Below, in pieces: positions 8,398-16,418 of a DNA stretch of 43,009 bases. Source of the DNA: Methylobacterium sp. J-088 (lineage in GTDB: Bacteria > Pseudomonadota > Alphaproteobacteria > Rhizobiales > Beijerinckiaceae); assembly GCF_022829295.1 (NCBI RefSeq), contig NZ_JAKSYH010000129.1:1-43009 (forward strand), read 5' to 3'. Within the stretch, counting starts at the first letter, position 1; each line of letters begins with the position of its first letter. The notes beneath the pieces are model-generated. The model searched no databases and had not been told where the DNA came from. It worked only from the letters and a program-made list of their open reading frames with translations. The translations under genes and the position numbers were made by a program.

Positions 8398-9108
8398 ATG
8401 ACGGCAGCGCTCGGGATCATGTGCAAGGCCCCGCGTCCCGGCCTGACCAAGACGCGCCTTGCCGCACGCCTTGGTCCAGAAAAGGCCGCCCGTCTCTCCG
8501 CCTGTTTCCTTGAGGATGTCGCTGCTGTCGTGCTCGCGGTCCCAGAGGCGCTGGGCAGGCAGGGATACGGCATCTATGCACCCGCAGGATCAGAGGCGGA
8601 GCTCGCCGCGATCCTGCCGCCCGCCTTTCGCCTGCTGCTGCAGGAGGGATCCGATTTCGGGGTCATCCTCGCAACGGCCGTGCGCCGTCTTTTGACCGAA
8701 CAGGCGCACGACTGTGTCATGCTGATCAACGCCGACTCGCCGACCCTGCCCGCCGCGCTGCTCACGAAGACAATCGTCTCCCTGCGGCGCCCCGGGGACC
8801 GCGTGGTGCTCGGGCCCGCCATCGACGGCGGCTACACGCATATCGGGCTGAAGGCCGACCATCCCGAACTGTTCGTCGGCATCCCGTGGAGCACGGACGC
8901 GGTGCTGGCCCGTACGCTGGAGCGGGCTGCCGGCATCAGCTTGGAGGCCGAGGTGCTTCCCCCCTGGTACGACATCGACGATGCGGCGACGTTTCGCCTC
9001 CTCCTGGACGAGATCGCGGGCATTCCGCCCGCTTTCGCCGCGGACGGCATCGTCGGGGGTCAGGCGCCCGCGACGCGCGCGCTGCTGACCCAATGGCGGG
9101 ACGCGTGA
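8398..9108 (+). CDS. CofC-like nucleotidyl/glycosyl transferase (rSAM/selenodomain-associated transferase 1, TIGR04282/DUF2064 type)
   Basis: A 236-residue GT-A-fold protein. The N-terminus (IMCKAPRPGLTKTRLAARLG) is the nucleotide-binding P-loop-like motif of the DUF2064/TIGR04282 family. Further conserved blocks are NADSPTLPAALL (about 106-117) and GPAIDGGYTHIGL (about 139-151), followed by WSTD. NCBI models name this family 'transferase 1, rSAM/selenodomain-associated' because it recurs beside radical SAM and selenium genes; members also occur in arsenosugar loci. The true substrate is unknown; an NDP-sugar or sugar phosphate is likely. It is the first gene of a four-gene operon, and its TGA overlaps the next GTG as GTGA. 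The selenium genes begin 7 kb downstream. Confidence 0.8.
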   Translation: MTAALGIMCKAPRPGLTKTRLAARLGPEKAARLSACFLEDVAAVVLAVPEALGRQGYGIYAPAGSEAELAAILPPAFRLLLQEGSDFGVILATAVRRLLTEQAHDCVMLINADSPTLPAALLTKTIVSLRRPGDRVVLGPAIDGGYTHIGLKADHPELFVGIPWSTDAVLARTLERAAGISLEAEVLPPWYDIDDAATFRLLLDEIAGIPPAFAADGIVGGQAPATRALLTQWRDA

Positions 9109-10400
9109 GCCCTGTCCGTCGCCTGACGGCCCTCGGGATCGCCGGAACCGTGCTGATCGGGCTCGGCATGCCGCTCCTTCGGGGCTTCGGCGACGATGCG
9201 TTCCTGGCGCTCGCCTGCGCCGGCGGCGTGATCGCCGCTTTGGCGGCCGGCACGCAGGACACCGCGGGATCTCGGGCGCTGGCCGTCATCGTCGGGGCCG
9301 GCCTCGCCATGCGCCTCCTTGCGCTGTCCGCACCGCCGATCCTGTCGACCGACATCTTCCGCTACGTCTGGGACGGGATGGTGCAGGGCGCCGGGATCAA
9401 TCCCTACCGCTATGTGCCGGCCGATCCGAGTTTGGCGTTCCTGCGCGATGCGCAGGTCTACCCGTTCATCAACCGCGCCGATTACGCGGTGACCATCTAC
9501 CCCCCGGTCGCGCAGGCCTTCTTCTTCCTCGTCACCCGCTTCTCGGCGAGCCCGCTCGCGATCAAGGTCGCCCTCGTGGCGTGCGAGGGCGTGACGATCT
9601 GCGCCCTGATCGGTCTGCTGCGCCTCACGGGACAGCCGGAAACCCGAGTGGCGGCCTACGCTTGGCATCCACTCCCGGTCTGGGAGATTGCGGGCGAGGG
9701 CCATGTCGACGGTTTGATGATCGCCCTGATGATGCTCGGCCTGTGGCTGGCGCTGGCCGTCGGCCGGCGCTACGCGGGTGCGGCCTCCGTCGTGCTGGCG
9801 GCGCTGGCCAAGCCGTTCGCCCTGATCGCGCTGCCCGGCCTGTGGCGGCCCTGGGACTGGCGGATGGTCGCCCTCGTGCCGGTCGTCATGGCGCTCGCCT
9901 ATCTGCCCTACCTGTCCGTCGGAAGCGGCGTGCTTGGCTTCCTCGCCACGGGCTACGCCGACGAGCAGGGCCTGTCGTCGGGCTCGGGTTTCACGCTGCT
10001 GCGGCTCTGGCGGCAGTCGGTCGGCGAGTGGCCGCACGACACCCAGGTCTACCTCGCCGTCTGCCTCGTGATCCTGACGGTGCTGGCGCTGCGGACCGGG
10101 TTTCGAAGAAGCCGGACGCCGGAGCGGAGCCTGTGCGACATCAATGGTTCGATTGTGATGTTACTCTTCCTGCTCTCGCCCGAATTTCCATGGTATCTCC
10201 TGATGGCTGTACCATTTTTAAGTCTTGCCGCCACGCTTCCGGGTTGGGTCCTCACGGTGGGAGGCTTCATGCTCTACGACGTCGTTCCTGGCGATCCGCA
10301 GCTCTCCTATGACGCCCGCTCGGCGATCCTCGCTGCCCTGGTGGCGGCTGCGGCGCTGGTGCAGGTCCGAATCCGCCGCCGCCCCGGGCTCACTCGATGA
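9105..10400 (+). CDS. GT-C-type membrane glycosyltransferase (mannosyltransferase-like)
   Basis: A 431-residue polytopic membrane protein with about 10-12 hydrophobic helices. The first extracytoplasmic loop carries an acidic motif (LSTDIFRYVWDG, about 74-85) followed by GINPYRY, as in GT-C glycosyltransferases that use polyprenyl-phosphate sugars. Later GEGHVDG and AKPFALIALP segments resemble the DUF2029/GT87 group. The GTG at 9105 was chosen because it overlaps the upstream TGA as GTGA; an ATG four codons earlier is possible. The stop overlaps the radical SAM ATG. With the DPM-like glycosyltransferase at the operon's end it suggests transfer of a lipid-carried sugar on the periplasmic side. 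The acceptor is unknown. Confidence 0.7.
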   Translation: MSPVRRLTALGIAGTVLIGLGMPLLRGFGDDAFLALACAGGVIAALAAGTQDTAGSRALAVIVGAGLAMRLLALSAPPILSTDIFRYVWDGMVQGAGINPYRYVPADPSLAFLRDAQVYPFINRADYAVTIYPPVAQAFFFLVTRFSASPLAIKVALVACEGVTICALIGLLRLTGQPETRVAAYAWHPLPVWEIAGEGHVDGLMIALMMLGLWLALAVGRRYAGAASVVLAALAKPFALIALPGLWRPWDWRMVALVPVVMALAYLPYLSVGSGVLGFLATGYADEQGLSSGSGFTLLRLWRQSVGEWPHDTQVYLAVCLVILTVLALRTGFRRSRTPERSLCDINGSIVMLLFLLSPEFPWYLLMAVPFLSLAATLPGWVLTVGGFMLYDVVPGDPQLSYDARSAILAALVAAAALVQVRIRRRPGLTR

Positions 10401-11470
10401 CCACGGCCACCCACCCCGTCACGCCGGCCGTCGACCCGCGACGCTACCACGAAGCGGCGCCGCGGACGGTCGAGACCTCCGTCGAGCGCATGCCCGTCTG
10501 CCTCTATCTGGAGGTAACGAACCGCTGCAACCTGCTCTGCACCACCTGTCCGCGCACCTATGTCGAGCTCGAGCCGCCGGCCGACATGAGCTGGGACCTG
10601 TTCACGCGCATCGTCGATCAGGTGCCGGATCTCAGCCGCGCCGTGCTCCACGGGGTCGGCGAACCGATGCTGGTCAAGGATTTGCCCCGCATGGTCCGCT
10701 ACCTCAAAGATCGCGGAACCTACGTCCTGTTCAACACCAACGGCACGGTCCTGTCGGAGAAGAACGGGCGGGCCCTGATCGAGGCTGGCCTGGACGAATT
10801 GCGCGTCTCGCTCGACGCCTCCACCCGCGCCTCCTACATCGCGGTGCGCGGCAAGGACTATTTCGAGCGGATCCTGAAGAACGTCCGGGCCTTCCGGGCG
10901 CTGCAGGAGCGCGAGGGCTATGCGAAGCCACGGGTCTCGGCTTGGCTCACGGGCCTCAAAGAGACCCTGCCGGAGCTGCCCGCCTTCGTGCGGGTTGCGG
11001 CCGAGGCCGGCGTGAAGGAGGTCTACCTCCAGCGGTTGGTCTACTTCGCGGACGACGCCCTCGGCATGGCGCGACCGGATCAGGCCCTCTACGAGCGCAT
11101 GGCGGCGGACGAGTCCCATTACCTCGCCGAGGCAGAGGCGGTCGCGCGCGCCCTCGGGCTCACCTTCTCGGCCTCGGGGGCGGCGAGCGAGCCAGGGATG
11201 AGCCTGCGCCGCAACACCGACGGCTCGCCCTGGTCGCTATGCCGCCGGCCCTGGAACGTCATGTACGTCACCGCCAACGGCCGGGCGCTGCCGTGCTGCA
11301 TCGCGCCGTTCTCGCAGCGCGGCTACGAGAACTACACCCTCGGCGACGCCACGCAGGACACCCTGCGGGCGATCTGGAACGGCCCGGCCTACACGGATTT
11401 CCGGGCCGCCCTGCTCTCTGACACGCCGCCGCAGGCCTGCGGCAATTGCGGGCTTCGCTGGAGCCTGTGA
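10397..11470 (+). CDS. Radical SAM/SPASM-domain enzyme (first of two)
   Basis: A 357-residue radical SAM protein. The [4Fe-4S] SAM cluster motif is C44-x3-C48-x2-C51 (VTNRCNLLCTTC), followed by the GEP SAM-binding motif (HGVGEPML) and a FNTNGT strand typical of the barrel. The C-terminal SPASM-like region holds several cysteines (SLCRRPW, LPCC, ACGNC) for auxiliary cluster binding. Such enzymes modify peptides or small molecules by hydrogen abstraction; the substrate here is unknown. The start ATG overlaps the previous stop (ATGA) and the stop overlaps the next GTG (GTGA), so it is translated in step with two sugar transferases. This argues for a carbohydrate or glycoconjugate substrate rather than a ribosomal peptide, and no small precursor peptide gene is seen nearby. 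Confidence 0.85.
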   Translation: MTTATHPVTPAVDPRRYHEAAPRTVETSVERMPVCLYLEVTNRCNLLCTTCPRTYVELEPPADMSWDLFTRIVDQVPDLSRAVLHGVGEPMLVKDLPRMVRYLKDRGTYVLFNTNGTVLSEKNGRALIEAGLDELRVSLDASTRASYIAVRGKDYFERILKNVRAFRALQEREGYAKPRVSAWLTGLKETLPELPAFVRVAAEAGVKEVYLQRLVYFADDALGMARPDQALYERMAADESHYLAEAEAVARALGLTFSASGAASEPGMSLRRNTDGSPWSLCRRPWNVMYVTANGRALPCCIAPFSQRGYENYTLGDATQDTLRAIWNGPAYTDFRAALLSDTPPQACGNCGLRWSL

Positions 11471-12189
11471 CCGCAGCAGCCTTCGTCACGGCCGTCGTGC
11501 CCTGCCTCGACGAGGAAACCGCGATCGGCGGCGTTGTCGCGGGGCTTCTGGCGAACGGTGCCGACGCGGTCCTCGTCGTCGATGGCGGCTCGCGGGACGC
11601 CACCCAGGCGCGGGCGGCCGCAGCGGGCGGGCGCGTGATCCTGGAGCGCCGCCGCGGTTACGGAAGGGCGATCCAGACCGGGATCGCCGCGTTGCCGCCG
11701 GAGACCCGCATCATCCTATTCGTCGATGGCGACGGCAGCGACCGGCTCGATCGCGTCCCGGCCCTCCTCGATCCGATCCGCGCGGGCCGGGCGGAATTCG
11801 TGCACGGCTCCCGGATCCTTGGTGATCGCGAGCCGGGCGCCATGAGCCCCCAGCAGATCGTCGCCGGCCATCTCGCGGGCTGGCTGCTGCGGCTCACCTA
11901 CGGCGCGCGCTTCACCGACATGTCCCCCTTCCGAGCGATCCGCCGCGACGCGCTGGAGCGCCTCGGCATGCGGGACGAGACCTACGGCTGGAACTTGGAG
12001 ATGCTGATGCGCGCCGCCGCGGCGGGCCTGCGCTGCGAGGAGGTCGCCGTCGGGCAGCGCCCGCGGCAGGGCGGCGCCTCGAAGGTTTCGGGGGACTGGC
12101 GGGTGGGGATGCGCGCCGCCTGGTCCATCGGCACGACCTTCCTGCGCCTCGCCCGGGCTCTGTCCCGCGAGGGGCGCCGATCCGTCTGA
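11467..12189 (+). CDS. Family 2 glycosyltransferase (DPM/DPG-synthase-like)
   Basis: A 240-residue GT-A glycosyltransferase. It begins FVTAVVPCLDEETAIGGVV, with the nucleotide-binding VVDGGSRD motif (about 39-46) and the metal-binding FVDGDGSD motif (about 87-94). No C-terminal membrane helix is evident. The sequence resembles polyprenyl-phosphate mannose/glucose synthases, which charge the lipid sugar donors used by GT-C enzymes such as the one at 9105-10400. The GTG start at 11467 overlaps the radical SAM stop. It is the last gene of the operon and converges on the DoxX gene with only 11 bases between stops. Confidence 0.8.
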   Translation: MTAAAFVTAVVPCLDEETAIGGVVAGLLANGADAVLVVDGGSRDATQARAAAAGGRVILERRRGYGRAIQTGIAALPPETRIILFVDGDGSDRLDRVPALLDPIRAGRAEFVHGSRILGDREPGAMSPQQIVAGHLAGWLLRLTYGARFTDMSPFRAIRRDALERLGMRDETYGWNLEMLMRAAAAGLRCEEVAVGQRPRQGGASKVSGDWRVGMRAAWSIGTTFLRLARALSREGRRSV

Positions 12190-12200
12190 CTCGCCGCCCC

Positions 12201-12863
12201 TCAGGTTGCGACGCGGACGAGGCCGGCGGCCCATCCGAATGTGAGGCCGGGGGGGTACCGGCGGCGCAGCGCGGCGTCGAGGCCCAGGCTCCGGCCCGCC
12301 GCGAAGACGCTGAACAGGGCCATAAGACCGCCGAGGAAGACGTAGGTCCACGGCCATTCCTGCGGGTGCAGGTACAGGCCGAGCCACAGCTGGGCGACGA
12401 ACGCGACACCGATCGCTCCGACGATCCGGACGCCGAGCCCGAGCAGCAGCGACACCGCGAAGGTCAGTTCCGTGAAGAACACCAGCACGTCCAGGACGTA
12501 GAAGTTCGGCGTCGGCAGCAGCACAACCTTCACGAATTCCCGGTGGATCGCGAAGGCGGCGTTCGTCACCTCCTCGCCGGTCCAGTAGTACAGCCCGTTC
12601 TCGGTGGAGAAGAGCGGCAGCTTCCAGAGCATGCCCTGGAACCACATGCCGCCGATCAGGACGCGCAGCACCCACAGGGTGACGTCGCGGCCGGTCCGCT
12701 GGGCCGGGTCCTCGATCCACTCGCGGATCGCAATGACGATGCTGGCCAGGATCAGCAGCGCGAGACCGGCGGCGACCAGCCAGCGCCCCCAACCGAGGGC
12801 GACTTCGTCGCTCTGCTGCCCGATCAGGAACAGCCACGTGTCGGTGAAGGGGTCCGTCCGCAT
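12201..12863 (-). CDS. DoxX/DoxD-like membrane protein
   Basis: A 220-residue inner-membrane protein with at least four or five helices (about 26-46, 63-80, 120-140, 148-165, 170-188). The core RVLIGGMWFQGMLWKLP and the later VFFTELTFAVSLLLGLGVR follow the DoxX pattern. Family members include the small subunit of thiosulfate:quinone oxidoreductase and many of unknown function. It starts 30 bases after the permease gene on the same strand, so it is the last gene of the selenate-type transporter operon. A redox role toward an incoming oxyanion, with quinone as partner, is possible but inferred only from position. Confidence 0.65.
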   Translation of the reverse strand: MRTDPFTDTWLFLIGQQSDEVALGWGRWLVAAGLALLILASIVIAIREWIEDPAQRTGRDVTLWVLRVLIGGMWFQGMLWKLPLFSTENGLYYWTGEEVTNAAFAIHREFVKVVLLPTPNFYVLDVLVFFTELTFAVSLLLGLGVRIVGAIGVAFVAQLWLGLYLHPQEWPWTYVFLGGLMALFSVFAAGRSLGLDAALRRRYPPGLTFGWAAGLVRVAT

Positions 12864-12893
12864 CGCATCGATCCTCTCAAGGGCTACGCGCCA

Positions 12894-14453
12894 TCAGGTA
12901 CAGGCGGCCCGCAGTGGCGGGTCGGCCACGGACCCGGGCAGGGGCTTGGACAGGCGTGTCGGCAGGTCGCTGAGGCGCAACGACCGGCGCAGGGCGCGGG
13001 ACAGGGCATCGACCAGCGCGGTCAGGAGTGCCGTGGCGACGATCAGCAGCACGGCCACGTCCAGGCGCAGCTCGGAGATCGCGGCGTCGACGTAGAAGCC
13101 CAGCGTCGCGACCCCGAGGATGCCGAAGATCGCACTCTCGCGCAGGATCAGCTCCCAGCGATAGAGCAGGTAGGCCAGGAACTGCCCGTAGAGCCGGGGC
13201 AGCGTCTCGTAGGCGTAGAGGTTCAGGCCGGTCGGCGCATCGGGGCGGTAGGCGAGATCGTCGGCATGTCGCCCCATCAGGTAGCCGACGATGCCGGCAT
13301 TGTGGATCGTCAGCGCCAGGATCGCCGGCAGCATCGAGGGCCCGAGCAGCTGCAGCAGCACGTAGGCCAGCATGTATTCCGGGGTCGAGCGCACCACCAC
13401 CAGCAGGACGCGCCCGAGGGGCTGCCCGATCGGCCCGGCGAAGCGGCGCGAGGCGAGGGGGAACAGGATCAGCGCGCCGAGGCCGGTCGCCACCAGGGCG
13501 ATCTGCGCCAGCACCAGAGTCTGAAAGGCGCCCGGCAGGATCTGCTCCGTGACGATCGGCCGGAGCCAGAGCCCGAACCGGCTCCAGGTCGCCGGGTCGA
13601 GGAGAGCGCCGGACCGGAGCGGGCTCGGGACGATGTCGTGGCCGAGGAAGCGGCCGAGGCTGGTCAGCCAGTCGGTCGTCCCGATGGTCTTGGGCAGGGC
13701 GAGAACGCTGCCCACGAGCAGGATCGGCAGGGTCGAAAGCCGCATCCAGAGGCGGCGGGAGCCGATCAGCGCATAGAAGATCAGCAGCAGGGCCCCGGCC
13801 TCGGCGTAGCGGCCCTGGCGGAAGGCGGATTCGAGGTAGAAGCCCATGGTGGGCAGGCCGATGAAGCCGAGCACCAGGGTCGAGCGCATGGCGCATTCGA
13901 ACCGGTAGAGCGTGTAGTGCCGGAACGCCGCGGCGACCTCGGGCAGGTGGGCGTACAGGAAGGCCGAGAGGGCGCCGGTCCCCGCCGGCAGGACCCGTAG
14001 GGCGGACAGATCCGCCTCCTCGATGATCTCCGAATAGACTTTGGCGCAGATGCCCGCGTAGGGCAGCGCGATCGCCAGGATGCCGGTGGTCGTCGACAAC
14101 CCGAACACCTGTGTCAGCAGCAGCGCCCAGAACAGTTCGTGGACCGAGCGCAGGCCGGCACAGGCCAGCCGCACGCTCCGGGATCGGGCGAACGGGATGG
14201 CGAGGACGAAGCCGGCCCCGGCCCCGAGCGTCACCCCGAGGATCGCGAAGGCGACGGTGTAGACGACGCTCCAGATCTCCACTGCCGGGAAGTCCGGGTG
14301 GATCAGGCCGGCGAGCAGGCGCTGGAGGTCGGCCCAGGGATGGAGGCTGGTGACGGCGAGGTCGGCCAGGAGGAGCGCCGCCGCCGCGCCGCCGACGAAC
14401 CAGCGGGTCGCCGTGGCGTAGCCCGCGCCGGGCATCAAACGCGCGGCCTTCAT
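12894..14453 (-). CDS. Putative selenate ABC transporter permease, two PhnE-type domains fused
   Basis: A 519-residue inner-membrane permease, about twice the length of PhnE. Each half has about six helices and a cytoplasmic EAA-like loop that docks the ATPase (near residue 155 with EIIEEADLSALRVLP, and near 420 with ETLPRLYGQFLAYLLYRWE). The protein is therefore probably a fused heterodimer. It partners the ATPase at 14450-15130 and the binding protein at 15144-16031. Its ATG overlaps the ATPase stop (ATGA). PhnE-like permeases usually carry phosphonate or phosphite, but the binding protein points to selenium oxyanions. Confidence 0.8.
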   Translation of the reverse strand: MKAARLMPGAGYATATRWFVGGAAAALLLADLAVTSLHPWADLQRLLAGLIHPDFPAVEIWSVVYTVAFAILGVTLGAGAGFVLAIPFARSRSVRLACAGLRSVHELFWALLLTQVFGLSTTTGILAIALPYAGICAKVYSEIIEEADLSALRVLPAGTGALSAFLYAHLPEVAAAFRHYTLYRFECAMRSTLVLGFIGLPTMGFYLESAFRQGRYAEAGALLLIFYALIGSRRLWMRLSTLPILLVGSVLALPKTIGTTDWLTSLGRFLGHDIVPSPLRSGALLDPATWSRFGLWLRPIVTEQILPGAFQTLVLAQIALVATGLGALILFPLASRRFAGPIGQPLGRVLLVVVRSTPEYMLAYVLLQLLGPSMLPAILALTIHNAGIVGYLMGRHADDLAYRPDAPTGLNLYAYETLPRLYGQFLAYLLYRWELILRESAIFGILGVATLGFYVDAAISELRLDVAVLLIVATALLTALVDALSRALRRSLRLSDLPTRLSKPLPGSVADPPLRAACT

Positions 14454-15130
14454 GCGGCCTGCCCGTAGAACGGGACGAGGGCCGCCTCGTCCAGGTCGCA
14501 GGCGGGCGCGTCGAGGACGATCCGGCCTGCATCGAGGACGACGATCCGGTCCGTGTGCGCCAGCGCCAGCGCGATGTCGTGGAGCGCCAGAACGAGGGTC
14601 TGGTGGCGGGAGGCCATCCGCTCCAAGATCAGGCCGCCCTGCCTGCGGTCCAAGGCCGAGACCGGCTCGTCGCCGATCAGGATCGGACGCCCGTTGTAGA
14701 GCGCCCGCGCTACCGAGACGCGCTGCTGCTGGCCGCCCGACAGCGCCCCGGCCTTCGCCCGGACCGCGTCGGCGAGCCCGACCTCCCCGAGGATCCCGCT
14801 TACCTCCGCGAGATCGGCGGGGGCCGGGAACGCCAGGGTGCGCAGGTTGTGCAGGGTCGAGCGCCGGTCGAGACGGCCCATGTAGACGTTGTGGAAGACC
14901 GAGAGCGTCCGCACCAGGGCGGCCGCCTGCGGGATCAGCGCTACGCGGGCGCGCGCTTGGGCGTGGACCAGACCGAGCAGGGTGGATTTCCCCGCCCCCG
15001 AGCGCCCCATCAGCGCGACGCGCTCGCCGACCCGGATTGTGAGGTCCACGCCGAACAGGACGGGCTTGCCGTCATAAGCCGCCGTCGCGCCGGATAGGAC
15101 GACTTCGGCTTCGCCTTGGGACGGGCTCAC
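14450..15130 (-). CDS. Putative selenate ABC transporter ATP-binding protein (PhnC-like)
   Basis: A 226-residue ABC ATPase. It shows Walker A (GRSGAGKST), the Q-loop region, the signature LSGGQQQRVSVARAL, Walker B with the catalytic glutamate (ILIGDEPVSALD) and the H-loop (LALHD). It is slightly shorter than PhnC (about 260 residues), mostly at the C-terminus. The GTG at 15130 (VSPSQGEAEVV) was chosen because the frame would otherwise extend into the binding-protein gene. The spacer to that gene is 13 bases. It drives the fused permease. Confidence 0.85.
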   Translation of the reverse strand: MSPSQGEAEVVLSGATAAYDGKPVLFGVDLTIRVGERVALMGRSGAGKSTLLGLVHAQARARVALIPQAAALVRTLSVFHNVYMGRLDRRSTLHNLRTLAFPAPADLAEVSGILGEVGLADAVRAKAGALSGGQQQRVSVARALYNGRPILIGDEPVSALDRRQGGLILERMASRHQTLVLALHDIALALAHTDRIVVLDAGRIVLDAPACDLDEAALVPFYGQAA

Positions 15131-15143
15131 GGCGGCGCGCCAT

Positions 15144-16031
15144 TCAATCCAGCAGGCCCGTGGATTTCGCCACACGCTCCACCGGCTCGTAGGCGGCATT
15201 GCTCACCGGGATGAACTTGGAGCGCGCGAAGGGCGCGAGGATCGCCGGATCGCTGATGTCGATCAGCGCCGCCTTCAACCGATCCGTGAACCCGGCACCG
15301 TAGATCGCGTCGACATCGCCGCGCACGGTCCACTGATAATCCGGGAAGGGCGGGCTCTCCCAGATGATGCCGACTTCCTTCTGGTCGATCTTGCCGGCCT
15401 TGTTGTCGAGATCCCAGACCGAATAGTCCACCGCCCCGACCTCGAAGGCCCCGGACTGGACGAGCTGGATCGTGCGGCTGTGATCGCCGGAGAAACCGAC
15501 GCGGGAAAACACCTCCTCGGGCGTCCTGCCCGGGAAAGCCTCGCGGATGAAGTATTCCGGCATCAGCCGGCCCGAGGTCGAGGCGCGGGAGCCGAAGGTG
15601 AAGGTCTTGCCGGCTATGGCCTTCGGGAAGTCGGTCGTGCGCGTCAGGCCCGTCTTGGTGTTGGCGATGAGGTAGGTCTTGAATGCCGCGTCCTCGGCGC
15701 CCTGCGCGATTGCCTGCGCCCCGGGCACAGCCTTACGCGCCTGCACGCCGGTGAAGCCGCCGAACCATGCGAGCTGGACCTGCCCGTTCGTGAAGGCCGT
15801 GACCGCCGCCGGGTAGTTCTTCACCGGGAGGTACTTCACCGGCACGCCGAGCTTGCCCTCGAGGTAGGCGGCGACCTTGCCGAAGCGCTCGACGAGGCGG
15901 CTCTCGTCCTGATCGGGAATGCCCGTGAACACGAAGGTCGGCTTGGCGCCGCCCTGCGCGCCGGCGGCCTGGGGCAGCACGAGGCAAGCCAACGCGCCCA
16001 GCAACGCCCGGCCCAGTGTCCGTCTCTGCAT
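15144..16031 (-). CDS. Putative selenate ABC transporter substrate-binding protein (PhnD-like, TIGR04553 type)
   Basis: A 295-residue periplasmic binding protein. An N-terminal signal peptide (RRTLGRALLGALACLVLP, cleavage after AGA) leads into a PhnD/SsuA-type fold. The block GIPDQDESRLVERF at the mature N-terminus and the later VQLAWFGGFTGVQAR, IAQGAEDAAF and FGSRASTSGRLMPEYF are hallmarks of the family annotated as putative selenate ABC transporter substrate-binding protein, which recurs beside selD-like genes. The ATG at 16031 has an AGGAG seven bases upstream. No phosphonate-degradation genes are nearby, while SelD and the sen genes are within 6 kb. Selenium-oxyanion binding is therefore the best call, though not proven by sequence. 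Confidence 0.85.
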   Translation of the reverse strand: MQRRTLGRALLGALACLVLPQAAGAQGGAKPTFVFTGIPDQDESRLVERFGKVAAYLEGKLGVPVKYLPVKNYPAAVTAFTNGQVQLAWFGGFTGVQARKAVPGAQAIAQGAEDAAFKTYLIANTKTGLTRTTDFPKAIAGKTFTFGSRASTSGRLMPEYFIREAFPGRTPEEVFSRVGFSGDHSRTIQLVQSGAFEVGAVDYSVWDLDNKAGKIDQKEVGIIWESPPFPDYQWTVRGDVDAIYGAGFTDRLKAALIDISDPAILAPFARSKFIPVSNAAYEPVERVAKSTGLLD

Positions 16032-16418
16032 CGCGTGCTCCTGTTCGGATTCCATCTACGAACGACGCCATGCCGGCATCAATGTCCAATCAACTGACAG
16101 CTAGCCCATGTCTAGCGGAGCACCCGTTAAAGCCTGCCGATGGCCCTTCTTCGTGGCTCCGCGCCGTGCGGTTACCAATCGCAGAGCCCCGTCGCTGCGG
16201 CAATCGGCCCATCTGGCGCGGTCACGGCCGCGTCCCGTTCGTTTCCAGCCTTGGCGGCTGTTCCGGAGTAGAGGGTATAGTTTGGCCGCGGTGATCAATC
16301 TTGCTGAAGATGTGATGTTACCGATGCGGCTTGCCGTGCGAAGGAAGCTGCGACGCCCGAAATCGGGCGCCGGTCGCCCGATGGTGCCTGTCGAGATCAG
16401 GCGAGAGGATTTACAGCC
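16032..16418. promoter_or_regulatory. Divergent promoter region between transporter and SelD operons
   Basis: This 387-base spacer separates the transporter operon (minus) from the radical SAM-HAD-SelD operon (plus). No gene is seen. It must hold both promoters and the leader hairpins described at 16354-16382. Its position makes it the natural place for selenium-responsive control of uptake and use together. I could not identify a known regulator site, and no regulator gene is present in the island. Confidence 0.45.
16354..16382 (+). promoter_or_regulatory. Two mutually exclusive hairpins in the radical SAM leader
   Basis: Hairpin A is CGCCCG-AAAT-CGGGCG (16354-16369). Hairpin B pairs ATCGGGCG (16362-16369) with CGCCCGAT (16375-16382) over a 5-base loop. 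Both use 16364-16369, so only one can form. Hairpin B ends 36 bases before the ATG at 16419 and shortly before the ribosome site (gagagga). No U-tract follows, so it is not a standard terminator. A switch acting on translation or attenuation is a possibility only. Confidence 0.35.

Noticed and set aside
8398..12189. An arsenosugar biosynthesis operon
   Set aside because: The CofC-like transferase family also occurs in arsenosugar loci, but no ArsS-type Cys-rich radical SAM, ArsM or arsenic-resistance gene is seen.
12894..16031. Reading the PhnDCE-like operon as a phosphonate transporter
   Set aside because: No C-P lyase or phosphonatase gene is near, and the binding protein carries the motifs of the putative-selenate family next to selD and sen genes. 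Experimental proof of the substrate is still lacking.
16354..16382. Rho-independent terminator at the leader hairpins
   Set aside because: No run of T follows either stem, and the gene begins just downstream on the same strand.
16300..16418. Possible selC (tRNA-Sec) gene in the leader before the radical SAM gene
   Set aside because: A GGAAG start and GC hairpins caught the eye, but there is no acceptor-stem pairing, T-loop or UCA anticodon arm.
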